64,000 bases of DNA from Marthasterias glacialis. Its lineage: Eukaryota > Echinodermata > Asteroidea > Forcipulatida > Asteriidae. The stretch is taken from assembly GCA_911728455.2 (NCBI GenBank), contig OU452219.1, positions 8,802,320-8,866,319 of the forward strand, in the 5' to 3' direction. Numbering within the stretch: the first letter of the stretch is position 1; each line of letters begins with the position of its first letter. The notes under the pieces were generated by a model, which saw only the letters and a program-made list of their open reading frames with translations, made no database searches and was not told where the DNA came from. Below, one piece after another: positions 33,701 to 43,200 of the stretch. A program made the position numbers and the translations under genes.

Positions 33701-36700
33701 GTTGTTAGCCAATCAGGGGCTGGTCAGACAATGATTTGGACCTTGCATAAGCCGGACCCATCAGTCATTCATACAGCGAATGGACCACACAGGCTGGAAG
33801 AGCAGATTTAGAAAATGCGGTTGTTGGACTAGGCAATTCTTGTACTTTGTCAATGGGAAAAAGACATTTATCATGGTGCAGCCATCTTGTGTTTCTCCCA
33901 TTCAAATCAATGTAACCAAACCGAGGCTGGAAGGGGAAATAGTCAGGTTCCTTTTTGAACAACAAACATCAGCATCCATTACTGTTATTGGATGCAGGGC
34001 ACATGACCAAGATGGTGGCAGCATGATAAAGGTCTATTGAAACTGCTGTCTGCTGTGTCCGACTCTGATGCAGTGACTTTTGCATTTAAATCATTCTGTG
34101 GGTACTGCATGTAGGTAATGTGCATAAAATATCAGCTACAACAAAGACAAACTGATCAAACAAAAACAAACTGCATCCTTCAGCCCAAACGTGTACCAGC
34201 AACAAGGCTGAATAGAAAGCTAGTCTGGCTTTTTTTTTTTTTTTTGGTATGAGGAAGTGACCTCACTATCGTTAAATAATGAACAGGAAACCTAACAAAA
34301 TGGCCGCTATATGCTATCAAGGGAACACATTTTTACAATGTTTTGGCTATGTGTCTGTATTTATGTGTATGGTTGTCTGTGAATAAGTAACAAGCTGTTT
34401 GTAGTCTGTGCTTCTTACCATATGTAATTCTTGGTTCCAATGAATTTCCAAAATTGCACAATCATGATCTTGAATTAAAATTTAGCCTGGAAACTAGAGG
34501 ATATGAAATAATTCAACACCCCCTCCCTTGTGTACTTTCCCTTTAAAGTATTTGAAGACTTTTTAAACATTGTACATAGATCATGCAGAGTATATTTATA
34601 TTTGTACATACGTTTGGTTAAATTGGTGGAACTAGATTGCAACAATCATATACCAAGAACAAGTTGAGAAGTAGCATAAATAAATATGGTGATTGAATTA
34701 ACCATGGGATTGTTCAGACTGGCAACAAAGTTTGTAGCACAAAATTCATTTATACAATGGTTTTTAATGATATTTTATGTATCTTTATGTTGTTTAAAAA
34801 GGGCGTGTCTGTACTAGCAGTAGTTTTCCAGTACTTTTATAAGATGTATTTTTGAAAGAGTAACAATTTAATATTTAATAAAGAATAGCGCTATTAGAAT
34901 CAGAGTGAACAATGAATGGTAATGACTGTTATTGCAGAGTTGGCTTGTTACATTATTATCGTCAGTTGGTTTCTAAGCCTTATCTGGAGCTGGAAGGGTA
35001 GACGTCATACCAGCCATGTCATTCACCCTTTTTACATGGAGTGGATGGATTATACACTTTTAAAAAATGAAAACGTTTTCCAACAACACTTTCTGCTCAT
35101 TTTTCTACCCCTGCAATCAGTCTTTAGTGTAACTCAAGAACACAAAGTCTACCGGACCTATTTTGTCCACATTGTACTGTAGTCAAGTGGTATTTAAAAG
35201 GGGCTGTGTCGTCATGATTGTAGAAGTGGAATAACCAAGTTGCTACGCGGGCATGCACATCACAGTTTGACAGAGATGGCACCCGTTGTGATTTGACTGC
35301 AGGTGTGCGCGCATGTACAGTATCGGGGAGGGGGGGTGGGGAGGGGGCTGGAGTTCAACTTTCCATGCACAGCCACAGGCCTGCTATAATCATGACAACA
35401 CAGCCCCTTAAACCAGTGCAACTGCACGGTCTATGGTATGGTCAGTAAGGGTCTTTGCCCTCCAGACTGTCGCAAGTGGGAGACACTTGGGGGATGCTGG
35501 GTGGCGCAGCAGACCTACCAGGTATTATGTCCATTGTCCTTGGAAATAAGCACATGCTTAGACCTTTGTATACAATGACAAATTACATGGAACGTCTACT
35601 GCCACCTAGCATCTCAAAGTCCCCCTGTTGGGATGGTTACCCCGATTAGAACCGTCTTCTCTATGAGACAGTATGCTGTACTCGGGGATGAGAGTGGATG
35701 AAAATGAAAAATCTACGAAACAGTGGAGGGTTTGGTGGCTACCAACCACACCATAACCTATCAGTGGCAGCATTCTGTGTTTAAATGTATAGACGGGGGC
35801 AAGCACCTTGGTGTCCTCTAAATACTAAGTACATGTAATGTGTTAAGGCTTCACAAGGGCCTGGATGTATAAAATGACATTTAAAAGAATTAAATCATTT
35901 GTAAAATCTGGAAAAATCTCATCCCTGTACCAATGATCCCCAAACAGGATGAACCATTGAATAGGATCTCTCAGCCCTTTCCACAAAGGGATGAGCAGGG
36001 AACCTGTCGCAAGAAATGTACATTGCATGGTATTTGGGCTCAGTGGTAACCCAATTCTGTTTAGCAAAATTAGTTGTGCTTAGCAGCTTCATAAAATAGG
36101 GTCCTAGATGAAACCACTGGTTGGTAGCAGAAGCATGCGTACAGAGAGGTAGCATGACCCCTGGAAAAGTTCGTTTCGTAGCCATGTTGGGTACTGCCTT
36201 GTACAAACTCAATGGCAGGCGCGTCTGCTGCTGAATGATTTCCAGCGTCTGTTTGTGCACGCAGCATTAGAAAAGGGTCTCGGGTGACGTAACATGAAAC
36301 CTCTCTATTGGCACCGAGTTCTACCACATCCTAACTGGCTAAGTGGTTATGCCACACTAAAGGCTCTGGATGACACATTGCTTCAGTAATGAGCAACGTT
36401 TTGCAAGACTGACCAGGGAAAAAACATCCCCATAACTGTGTGGGTGTTCTTGCTGCAATATCATTTACATTCTTAAAGTGTTTTCTTTGTGTTCCTTTAT
36501 GAACTACAATTTAGGTTCCTCTTCACTTAGAGTAGCTGTGTATCAATGTATGGTACCCTCAGCCCAATGATATGATTTTCTATCTTGTAAGTTTTAGAGA
36601 TCAGTGGACTGTGGACCACTTATGGCAAAAGTTCTTACCTCAGTCTCCTTTGTGTGCCTTTTTATTCTCACCAACAGTACAGAATGGACAACAGAATACC

Positions 36701-36816
36701 TTCCAAGAGAGGTTCTGGACATGCTGGAGGTCAAGGGTTACAAGGTCATAGCCTCTACAGGAATGGGTCAAACTATGGTGTGGACGCTTCACACAGAAAA
36801 TCCAGAAACTTTTTGA
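30798..36816 (+). CDS. GCHFR: GTP cyclohydrolase I feedback regulatory protein with two alternative last exons
   Basis: Exon 1 is 30798-30833 (MPYIFVSTQIRL), exon 2 is 31911-32005 (through SDPELMNYLGAKL and TGNN), and the last exon is either 33634-33811 or 36678-36816. Exon 2 ends with TT, and each last exon supplies the third base of a Phe codon (TTC or TTT), matching the GNNF of the vertebrate protein. The isoforms are 102 and 89 residues; vertebrate GFRP has 84. GFRP forms pentamers that bind GTP cyclohydrolase I, mediating tetrahydrobiopterin inhibition and phenylalanine activation, and so control pterin-cofactor supply. Both last exons keep the GxGQTM(I/V)WTLH segment that corresponds to the ligand-site Gln region of GFRP. 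The protein is cytosolic or nuclear, and no signal peptide is seen. Confidence 0.93.
31092..31222 (+). repeat. GTACGAAGTGAC repeat, plus-oriented copy in GCHFR intron 1
   Basis: Reverse-complement partner of 11260-11405, sharing the GTCACTTCGTACC units in both orientations and the boundary sequence ACTCTATACAGGAGTTATGA. It lies within intron 1 of GCHFR. Confidence 0.8.
33634..33811 (+). CDS. GCHFR: GCHFR alternative last exon A
   Basis: The acceptor is TTGCTTATTCAG/CCAGGAGTAC. The exon encodes the 58 residues after the split Phe, starting QEYCTEEMPRLVLNKLERQG and reaching SGAGQTMIWTLHK, then a 17-residue tail (PDPSVIHTANGPHRLEEQI minus the shared Pro-Asp) beyond the usual family end, and TAG. 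A splice at the nearer CAG (CAGCCAG/GAG) would break the frame, which fixes the acceptor choice. Poly(A) signals AATAAA lie at 34679-34684 and 34877-34882. Confidence 0.9.
33867..34031. mobile_element. MITE-like element in the 3' UTR of GCHFR exon A
   Basis: Terminal inverted repeats of about 23 bp: TTTATCATGGTGCAGCCATC with TTG at the left, and CAAGATGGTGGCAGCATGAT with AAA at the right. It is about 165 bp with no ORF. A second copy is at 58597-58768. It sits 55 bp after the exon A stop, so it would be transcribed in that 3' UTR. Confidence 0.8.
34040..36660. other. GCHFR intron or 3' UTR sequence between the two last exons
   Basis: No other coding exon was found. It includes the exon A 3' UTR with AATAAA signals near 34680 and 34880, a palindromic element at 35191-35411, and diverged dispersed-repeat sequence near 36000-36110. 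The frame at 34916-35182 lacks coding support. Confidence 0.5.
35191..35411. mobile_element. Inverted-repeat element, AAAAGGGGCTGT family
   Basis: The left end AAAAGGGGCTGTGTCGTCAT with GATTGTAG is matched in inverted orientation at the right by CTATAATCATGACAACACAG with CCCCTTAAA. It includes a G-rich GGGGAGGGGGGGTGGGGAGG tract. A diverged copy is at 37417-37636, sharing CATGTACAGCCACAGACCTG-like sequence. Confidence 0.7.
36678..36816 (+). CDS. GCHFR: GCHFR alternative last exon B
   Basis: The acceptor is TTTATTCTCACCAACAG/TACAG. The exon encodes 45 residues after the split Phe, starting TEWTTEYLPREVLDMLEVKG and including STGMGQTMVWTLH, then TENPETF and TGA. Over the 42 aligned positions it matches exon A at 21 (50%). 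Its length is closer to the family norm. A poly(A) signal AATAAA is at 37083-37088, 267 bases after the stop. It may instead be an in-place duplicated exon that is no longer used, but the open frame, acceptor and poly(A) signal are all intact. Confidence 0.85.
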
Positions 36817-37416
36817 TACGCAGATACAGGAATTGTGCGTTGTAGATTTAGTTGCCTTAACTTGGTGCACAGAGAGTGGTGCCTATGAAAGCATGGAGAT
36901 CTACCTCCATAATGAAAGTGACAAAGACTGAGCTGTCACTATGTACTTTTATGTACACATGATATGGAAGATGGTGTTTCCTAATTGAATACATATATTT
37001 TATCAGGCACAATTCTGTCTTTATCGAAACAACACGAATGATTTGCTAATAATTTCACTTGTTTATGCTAAAATTGCGTCCCAATAAAAAACACATTGTC
37101 ATTTATATTTTGAAGTTTTTCGGGGGCATTTCTTTTGGTTTATTTTTTTATAATCCCTGACAGGCTATACTTGTCAATCTTCTTTGAAATATTTTAACAT
37201 TTATTTGGTGTGACGTCAAGTGTTAGTTAAAACATCACTTGTTATTCTAAATTATACCATGGTTCAACTAATTTCATCGTGATTGTTGTGGTTCAACATA
37301 TTTTCTTCAAGGTAAATCTAATACTGACTACTCTCGGACTAAATGTGCCGTTGTGATGAATTAGAATGTTGAAGATTTTCTGACTTGTTCATGATACTTT
37401 TAAACCTTACATGACT

Positions 37417-37636
37417 TAAAGGCGGAATGTAGTCATGATCCTAGCAGGCCTGCGTGTGGCTGTACATAGAATTATGAATTCTAACCCAGTTACAGCAAGC
37501 ACATTACAGTAATAATGCCGGTGCTCTGTGTGAGGTGATGGCCAGCGCTCGTGCGCATGCAGTAACTTGGTCAGAGTTTATAATTCCATGTACAGCCACA
37601 GACCTGCTATGATCACGATGACAGGCCCCCTTTAAA
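37417..37636. mobile_element. Inverted-repeat element, diverged copy of 35191-35411
   Basis: Starts TTAAAGGCGGAATGTAGTCA with TGATCCTAGCAGGCC and ends CACAGACCTGCTATGATCAC with GATGACAGGCCCCCTTTAAA. The ends are imperfect inverted repeats and the right end corresponds to the right end of 35191-35411. It is non-coding. Confidence 0.65.
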
Positions 37637-37954
37637 AGGTATGCGCAACACTGGTAAGAGTGAAAATATAAATGTTCACAGATTTACACAAAAACTTACA
37701 TGGTGTACAGATGGTCATGGTGGAAAACTTCCCTTGAAATATTTTTGCTCGAAATGCTATAATTTTTGGGAAATGAGTAAAACGATTAGTTTTGATCTCG
37801 CTAGTCCAAAACTTGATAGTTGAAAACAGTAAAAACATATTATAAGGCTTTTTTTCCACTACTTTTTTGTTACTCCAATGATCGATTGAGTTTACACTTT
37901 CACAGGTTTGTTATTTTATGTAAATGTTGGTTCACATAAAGTGTGGTTGCTGGT

Positions 37955-38010
37955 CTTTGACAAGTATGAATGTTGTCCACATATGTGGACAACATTCATA
38001 ATTGTCAAAG
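37955..38010. repeat. 56-bp near-perfect palindrome with no spacer
   Basis: The two 28-base halves, starting CTTTGACAAGTATGAATGTT and meeting at CCACAT/ATGTGG, are reverse complements with a single mismatch (37964 against 38001). There is no loop at all, which makes it a cruciform-prone site. No flanking duplication is obvious. Confidence 0.9.
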
Positions 38011-38019
38011 ATGCTATAA

Positions 38020-39900
38020 TATTTTTATTACAAGAAAACTATGGTTTACCCTCTTTTTCAGAATAAAGAAATTGACTCAAGTTCTATTTTAACTGTTTAT
38101 GAAATCGTGACCTGCATTTATGAAATATAAGCCACATGCCCTTTGTTTACATCTAAATCGCCCTCTATTGGAATCTGCCCAGCGGTATGCGCGCAATTCG
38201 TTTTGCTTTTTGGTTTAGGAGTTACGTTTAAGGTCATTTAATTCAAAGACGATCTGACCTGTGTTGACACTCCTCATCCAAATTTATGCAAAACACAGTG
38301 CATTCTTTATTGTGAGCATGCTCGACAAAGCAAATTTCCTTTTTTCGGACGAGTAAATTAAATTGAATTGAATTGAATGCACACAGTGCCGAGCAGATAT
38401 TTCAAGTTTTGGTTTCACCGCGATGTCAGAGGTCACATCGTCTACACCAACAAAGCAACTCCTTGTGTTGTGACCATCAACGACAGAAGAGCTTGCCTTG
38501 GGTTTTTTACCTTTTATTTTCCATCAATCTGTGTTTGTTGAAAGCTGAATCACATCTGGGCTTTTATCTCCCGGTAAAATCCTTGGAACTTTATCTCAAT
38601 TCATATTTCACATTACAAATGGCAAACAAAATGCAAAAGATTTGACTTTCTGTACATAGGCCTCTATGTGTGTGTTTTTTTATTATCTGCCATATTTAAC
38701 ATTTAAGTTAAAGATACATATCTATATGTTTTTGAATTTCACTCGGGCAAATGCCAAATTATTACTTCTTGAGGGTTCAAAACTAGCCATCAAATGACAA
38801 AATCCACCAGCATTGATTCTTAAGAGATGAGTCTAAGCTCATCCACTTCAACAGCCCATACTAGAAACCAGGTTTACAATGTGTACATTTGCAGAGCTGT
38901 CAACATTTGCATCTTGCAATCAGGGAGATTTTGTACAACAATCGGAGAGATATTTAGAATTACACTCAACATAATAGGGAAACAGTTCCCATAATCAGGG
39001 AGATTTTCAAATCTGTTCGTCAGAACGTGGAAAGATTGGTTCATTTTCAGGGAACTTTCTCTGCAGAATCAGTGAGAGTTGGCAGCTCTGCATTTGCTTG
39101 AGATGATTGGAGTTGGTTTAGTTTTTTTTTTTTTATAGCTCCATTCATAGCGACACAAACTTTGTAATCATGGGATACCATACACAGCGTCTGTGTATGT
39201 ACTAAAGAAATTCATGCTCTGTTAAGAGGAGCAGAGATTTGCCATTTAACACCAACATGTCCTATGTGCCCTAATGGCTTTACCAGTCTGGCTCTGGCCG
39301 AATTGTAAAAAATTCCTATTCTTCATTGATTGATTCGGGAATGGGCTTATTTTTTGATTGGGTAGTCGGAAATGAAGCAGGTTTTCAAATGGGTTTGTGA
39401 CAGCAATATGGTAACATCTCTTGTGATTTGTCGTAGACAATGAGGAAAGCTGGCACACAACAACTTCTGACCAACCTCAGGGTAATGCTGATCAAAGTGT
39501 TCAGTTAATCCACCAGAACTCACACACCTTATAGTAGATATGGTTGTCCACAAACTTCATGAAATTGTATTTCCACCGTGCTAACTTTCAAATCCTATTA
39601 ACTTAATTTTTGAACTTTTGCTTTTGAAACATTGTATTACTGATTTAGTTTGAGCTTACTTAATGTTCATTTTTCTACTCTTTACGCTCCATACAGTTGT
39701 ATTTTTATGATGTTCTTTTAAAATTGCAAATTGTTAATAAACAAATTAAATTTCATAATAATTGTGATTATTTGTCAGTAAATAACGGTGTTCTTCTTTT
39801 TGTACTAAAAGTAGGGTGGTCACATTGCACGCACAGCTTGTCTGCCACACACTGTGTACACTGCCAAACTTGAAAATCAGACTATTTACAACTTAAAAAT
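38020..39900. other. Intergenic, no supported gene
   Basis: AT-rich sequence without a convincing exon on either strand. A local near-repeat of AATCAGGGAGATTTT-type words occurs near 38918-39010. The open frames at 38373-38645 and 39246-39553 have no splice context or coding bias. Confidence 0.5.
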
Positions 39901-39912
39901 TGTAGACTTTAA

Positions 39913-40960
39913 AAGCTGGTATGGGCTTGGTATGTTTCCAAGGCAAAGAAAACAGGAGACTTTCTTCCACTTTCTCAAGAAATGCCTGAACTTTTGAAGA
40001 CATATACGGAAATGATAGGAAGATGCTGTACCAATCTTGGTATTCTTCCAAATTGGTTGGAAAATGATGAAGAATTCACTGGTGTCATTACTTATCATGT
40101 CATTATTGAACTTGGGCAGTACCGTTATAGAAAAGGTATCACATGGAAGACAGTTGTCAACAAATGCTGGGGAAAGCTTTTTCCAGGAACAGACCTGCCA
40201 CAATTGGGAACAGTGCAAGAAAAACTGGGACAACTTGGCAGACAAAAAGGTGAAGCTTTCAGGCAATTCATCAGAGGATAAGGAAAGTTTCCTTGCTGTT
40301 ACTTACAGAATGCCAGTTTCACTTCCACTACGAGATGAAATAAGCAGGGAAAATGACGCTCAACTAGAAGGCAAGTACCACAACACAGGAGTAGATCTCC
40401 ACCAAGAAACGACCACATGCCCAAAAGATAATGTAGCTGCAGAGTGTGTTTTTGCTGGCCTTGACTATCTCAAAAGAAAGCGCCCCAACATGTCTGCACT
40501 TGCCATGCCAGGGCTATTACTCTGGTCTCAAAACAAGACAGCACAATACATTGATGCCCGCTCTCCTGAAGAACGGAAACAACTGATGAATAGTGCCATC
40601 ATAAAACAGAAAGCATATTGTAAGACTTTACCACGAAAAATTAAAAACATCAAGGTGCAGCGCAACAAGGAGGTTGAAGAGAGGAAGAAAGCACGAGAAA
40701 CAAAAGAGCGCCAACTTGTGACACAGATTGTGTCAAATACAGACAACGCGATCAAGCTATAAGGATTTATATGTAAGATTGCAGATGATGTAGATAAACT
40801 ACTACAGCAGAAGCTAGATGAATCTGCTAGAGAAGCTTTGTTGGCCCAAATAAGATATTAGAAGTCGGTGAATCGAGGGATGGTAAAGGGGTCCTAACTT
40901 TTTGTAACAGCAGGTGGAAAGCAATAGACCGTTCGGGCTTTAGCAACAAGCCCCGCCCAC
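39913..40960 (+). pseudogene. Broken intronless copy of an unidentified gene
   Basis: Coding-like text runs across at least three frame segments. The first (39913 to about 40190) includes KTGDFLPLSQEMPELL and ITYHVIIELGQYRYRKG. After a shift the second (about 40190-40759) includes NVAAECVFAGLDYLKRKRP and IDARSPEERKQLMNS, followed by a Lys/Arg/Glu-rich helix. An in-frame TAA at 40760 is followed in the same frame by ADDVDKLLQQKLDES, then a further shift gives ILEVGESRDGKGVLTF. With at least two frameshifts and one nonsense codon it is not functional. The lack of introns suggests retrocopy or transposon origin. I do not recognise the family. Confidence 0.6.
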
Positions 40961-40967
40961 ACACATT

Positions 40968-41983
40968 TAGATTTAGGAAAGATGAATTAAACCGAGGAAA
41001 GATTTAGGAAAGATGAACTAAACCTAGGAAAGATTTAGGAAAGATAAATTGAACCGAGGAAAGATTTGGGAAAGATGAATTGAACAGAGGAAAGATTTAG
41101 GAAAGATAAATTGAACCGAGGAAAGATTTAGGAAAGATGAATTGAACCGAGGAAAGATTTAGGAAAGATGAATTAAACCGAGGAAAGATTTAGGAAAGAT
41201 AAATTGAACCAAGGAAAGATTTAGGAAAGATGAATTGAACCGAGGAAAGATTTAGGAAAGATGAATTAAACGGAGGAAAGATTTAGGAAAAATGAATTGA
41301 ACCTAGGAAAGATTTATGAAAGATAAATTGAACTGAGGAAAGATTTGGGAAAGATGAATTGAGCGGAGGAAAGATTTAGGAAAGATGAATTGAACCTAGG
41401 AAAGATTTATGAAAGATAAATTGAACCGAGGAAAGATTTAGGAAAGATGAATTGAACCGAGGAAAGATTTATGAAAGATAAATTGAACCGAGGAAAGATT
41501 TAGGAAAGATAAATTGAACCGAGGAAAGATTTGGGAAAGATGAATTGAACAGAGGAAAGATTTAGGAAAGAAAAATTGAACCAAGGAAAGATTTAGGAAA
41601 GATGAATTGAACCGAGGAAAGATTTAGGAAAGATGAATTAAACGGAGGAAAGATTTAGGAAAAATGAATTGAACCTAGGAAAGATTTATGAAAGATAAAT
41701 TGAACTGAGGAAAGATTTGGGAAAGATGAATTGAGCGGAGGAAAGATTTAGGAAAGATGAATTAAACAGAGGAAAGATTTAGGAAAGATGAATTAAACAG
41801 AGGAAAGATTTAGGAAAAATGAATTGAACCGAGGAAAGATTTAGGAAAGAAGCATTGAACGGAGGAAAGATTTAGGAAAGATGAATTGAACCGAGGAAAG
41901 ATTTAGGAAAGATAAATTGAACTGAGGAAAAATTTAGGAAAGATGAATTGAACAGAGGAAAGATTTGGGAAAGATGAATTGAA
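40968..41983 (+). repeat. Satellite of about 33 units of 31 bp with a 372-bp higher-order period
   Basis: The unit is AGGAAAGATTTAGGAAAGAT followed by GAATTGAACCG, itself containing a doubled AGGAAAGAT. Unit variants (AAACGG, AACCTAGG with TTATGAAAG, AACTGAGG with TTGGGAAAG, GAGCGG) occur in the same order starting near 41271 and again near 41643, exactly 372 bp (12 units) apart. It has no unique spacers. It starts just after the broken gene copy at 39913-40960. Confidence 0.95.
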
Positions 41984-41989
41984 TTTCAA

Positions 41990-42500
41990 TCTCAACAAAA
42001 TTTTACAATGACTAACTACGTAAAGGATGGTATGAAAATCTAGGATGCCAACTTCCAGTATGAGATCAGTCCTAACTGACCAGAAAAAGGAACGTACGGA
42101 ACAGCACTTATAAGATTTGAACGGCGATTCTAAATAAGTTAGTCTTGACCAATGCTCTCTTAACTGAAACCACTACAACCCAGGCAGGCATCCTGTGCTT
42201 GAGCTTATATAAGACGGCATCAAATTGAGTACTATGGGGGTCGATGCGGTTTTCTCGTGCATTACAGAAATGTCACAGTGCACAGGGCCAGACAAGGATC
42301 TGGGGTCCGGTGAGGCTCTACCGTCGCCGGTGACTGTCAGTTGTGCAGTGCCAAACTAAAATAAGTAGAAAACTCAACCTGATGCCTGCAATGGCTGGTA
42401 TTTCTTGACTGAAACAAGATCGTTAGTCAAATGTTACCAGTATTGGGAATGGAGTACCTTGCATAAGCTGGAAGTTTTCAATCAACAATTATAAAATCTG
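41990..42500. other. Intergenic between the satellite and the DNAJC17 3' end
   Basis: Nothing recognisable apart from a short GC-richer patch near 42240-42345. No ORF or splice context supports a gene. Confidence 0.4.
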
Positions 42501-42612
42501 AACTCACACATCATGCAGGTATCTTGTGGTAGTTAATGTACCATAACAAAACTTCAAATATAAAATACAGCAAACGCCTACTAATGCAAATCTCTTTTCA
42601 ACTCCTTGAGAC

Positions 42613-42618
42613 TTTATT
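42613..42618 (-). terminator. Candidate poly(A) signal of DNAJC17
   Basis: TTTATT on the plus strand is AATAAA on the coding strand, 583 bases after the DNAJC17 stop. It is the first clear hexamer noticed downstream. The intervening 3' UTR would contain the SINE at 42838-43155. Confidence 0.4.
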
Positions 42619-42837
42619 TGTTTCCAAACAACACAGCTATTCAGAAAAGTAAATACAAAAGCAATCACTTCAATGAAAAATGAAACAGAAGAAATTGCAA
42701 TATGGTTGATGGAACTGCAAATGTGAATGTGAAGGATGACTCTGTAACACAAACAATGAAGTCTCTCGGTCTTGGTATTGATGTAGTAAAATGCACTTGA
42801 CAATCACTGACATGTAAAGTATGACCCACGTTTCAAG

Positions 42838-43155
42838 ACGCTTTTGGGTGGCATGGGTGGCTTGTGCGTAAGGAGCTCGCCTCTCACCGCTGTGGCCCTG
42901 GTTTGATTCCTGGCTAGGGCCATTTGTGAGCAGAGTTGTGCGTTGGTTCTCTCCTATGCCACAAGAGTTTTTAACTGGGCCCTCCAGTTTTCCTACCTCC
43001 AGAAAATGCAACACTTTGGATCTCTGGATGTGCTCCATGGTCATATATGGGTCGATGTGGCTGGCTGCCAAAGGGGCCCTTGCATGTCTGCGGCTTGAAC
43101 ACGCAGCCGTGTCCTTGGCAATTTAGCTTCTCAGCTGTAAGGATGATTAGCCTCT
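42838..43155 (+). mobile_element. tRNA-derived SINE in the DNAJC17 3' region
   Basis: The 5' head contains an A-box-like GGCTTGTGCGTAAGGAGCTC and a B-box-like CTGGTTTGATTCCTGGC, followed by the body words AGAGTTGTGCGTTGGTTCTC and CCTCCAGTTTTCCTACCTCC. This head-body arrangement is of a kind seen widely in marine invertebrate SINEs. It is antisense to DNAJC17 and, if the poly(A) signal at 42613 is used, lies in its 3' UTR. Confidence 0.65.
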
Positions 43156-43200
43156 CCAATTAGTATTGTTATTGTTTTTATATTCCTGCCTCTAAATCAG

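Noticed and set aside
36604-36677. Exon B as an independent small gene starting at 36604
   Set aside because: The residues before 36678 (MDCGPLMAKVLTSVSFV) have no counterpart in the family and sit over the pyrimidine tract. The phase with exon 2 is exact.
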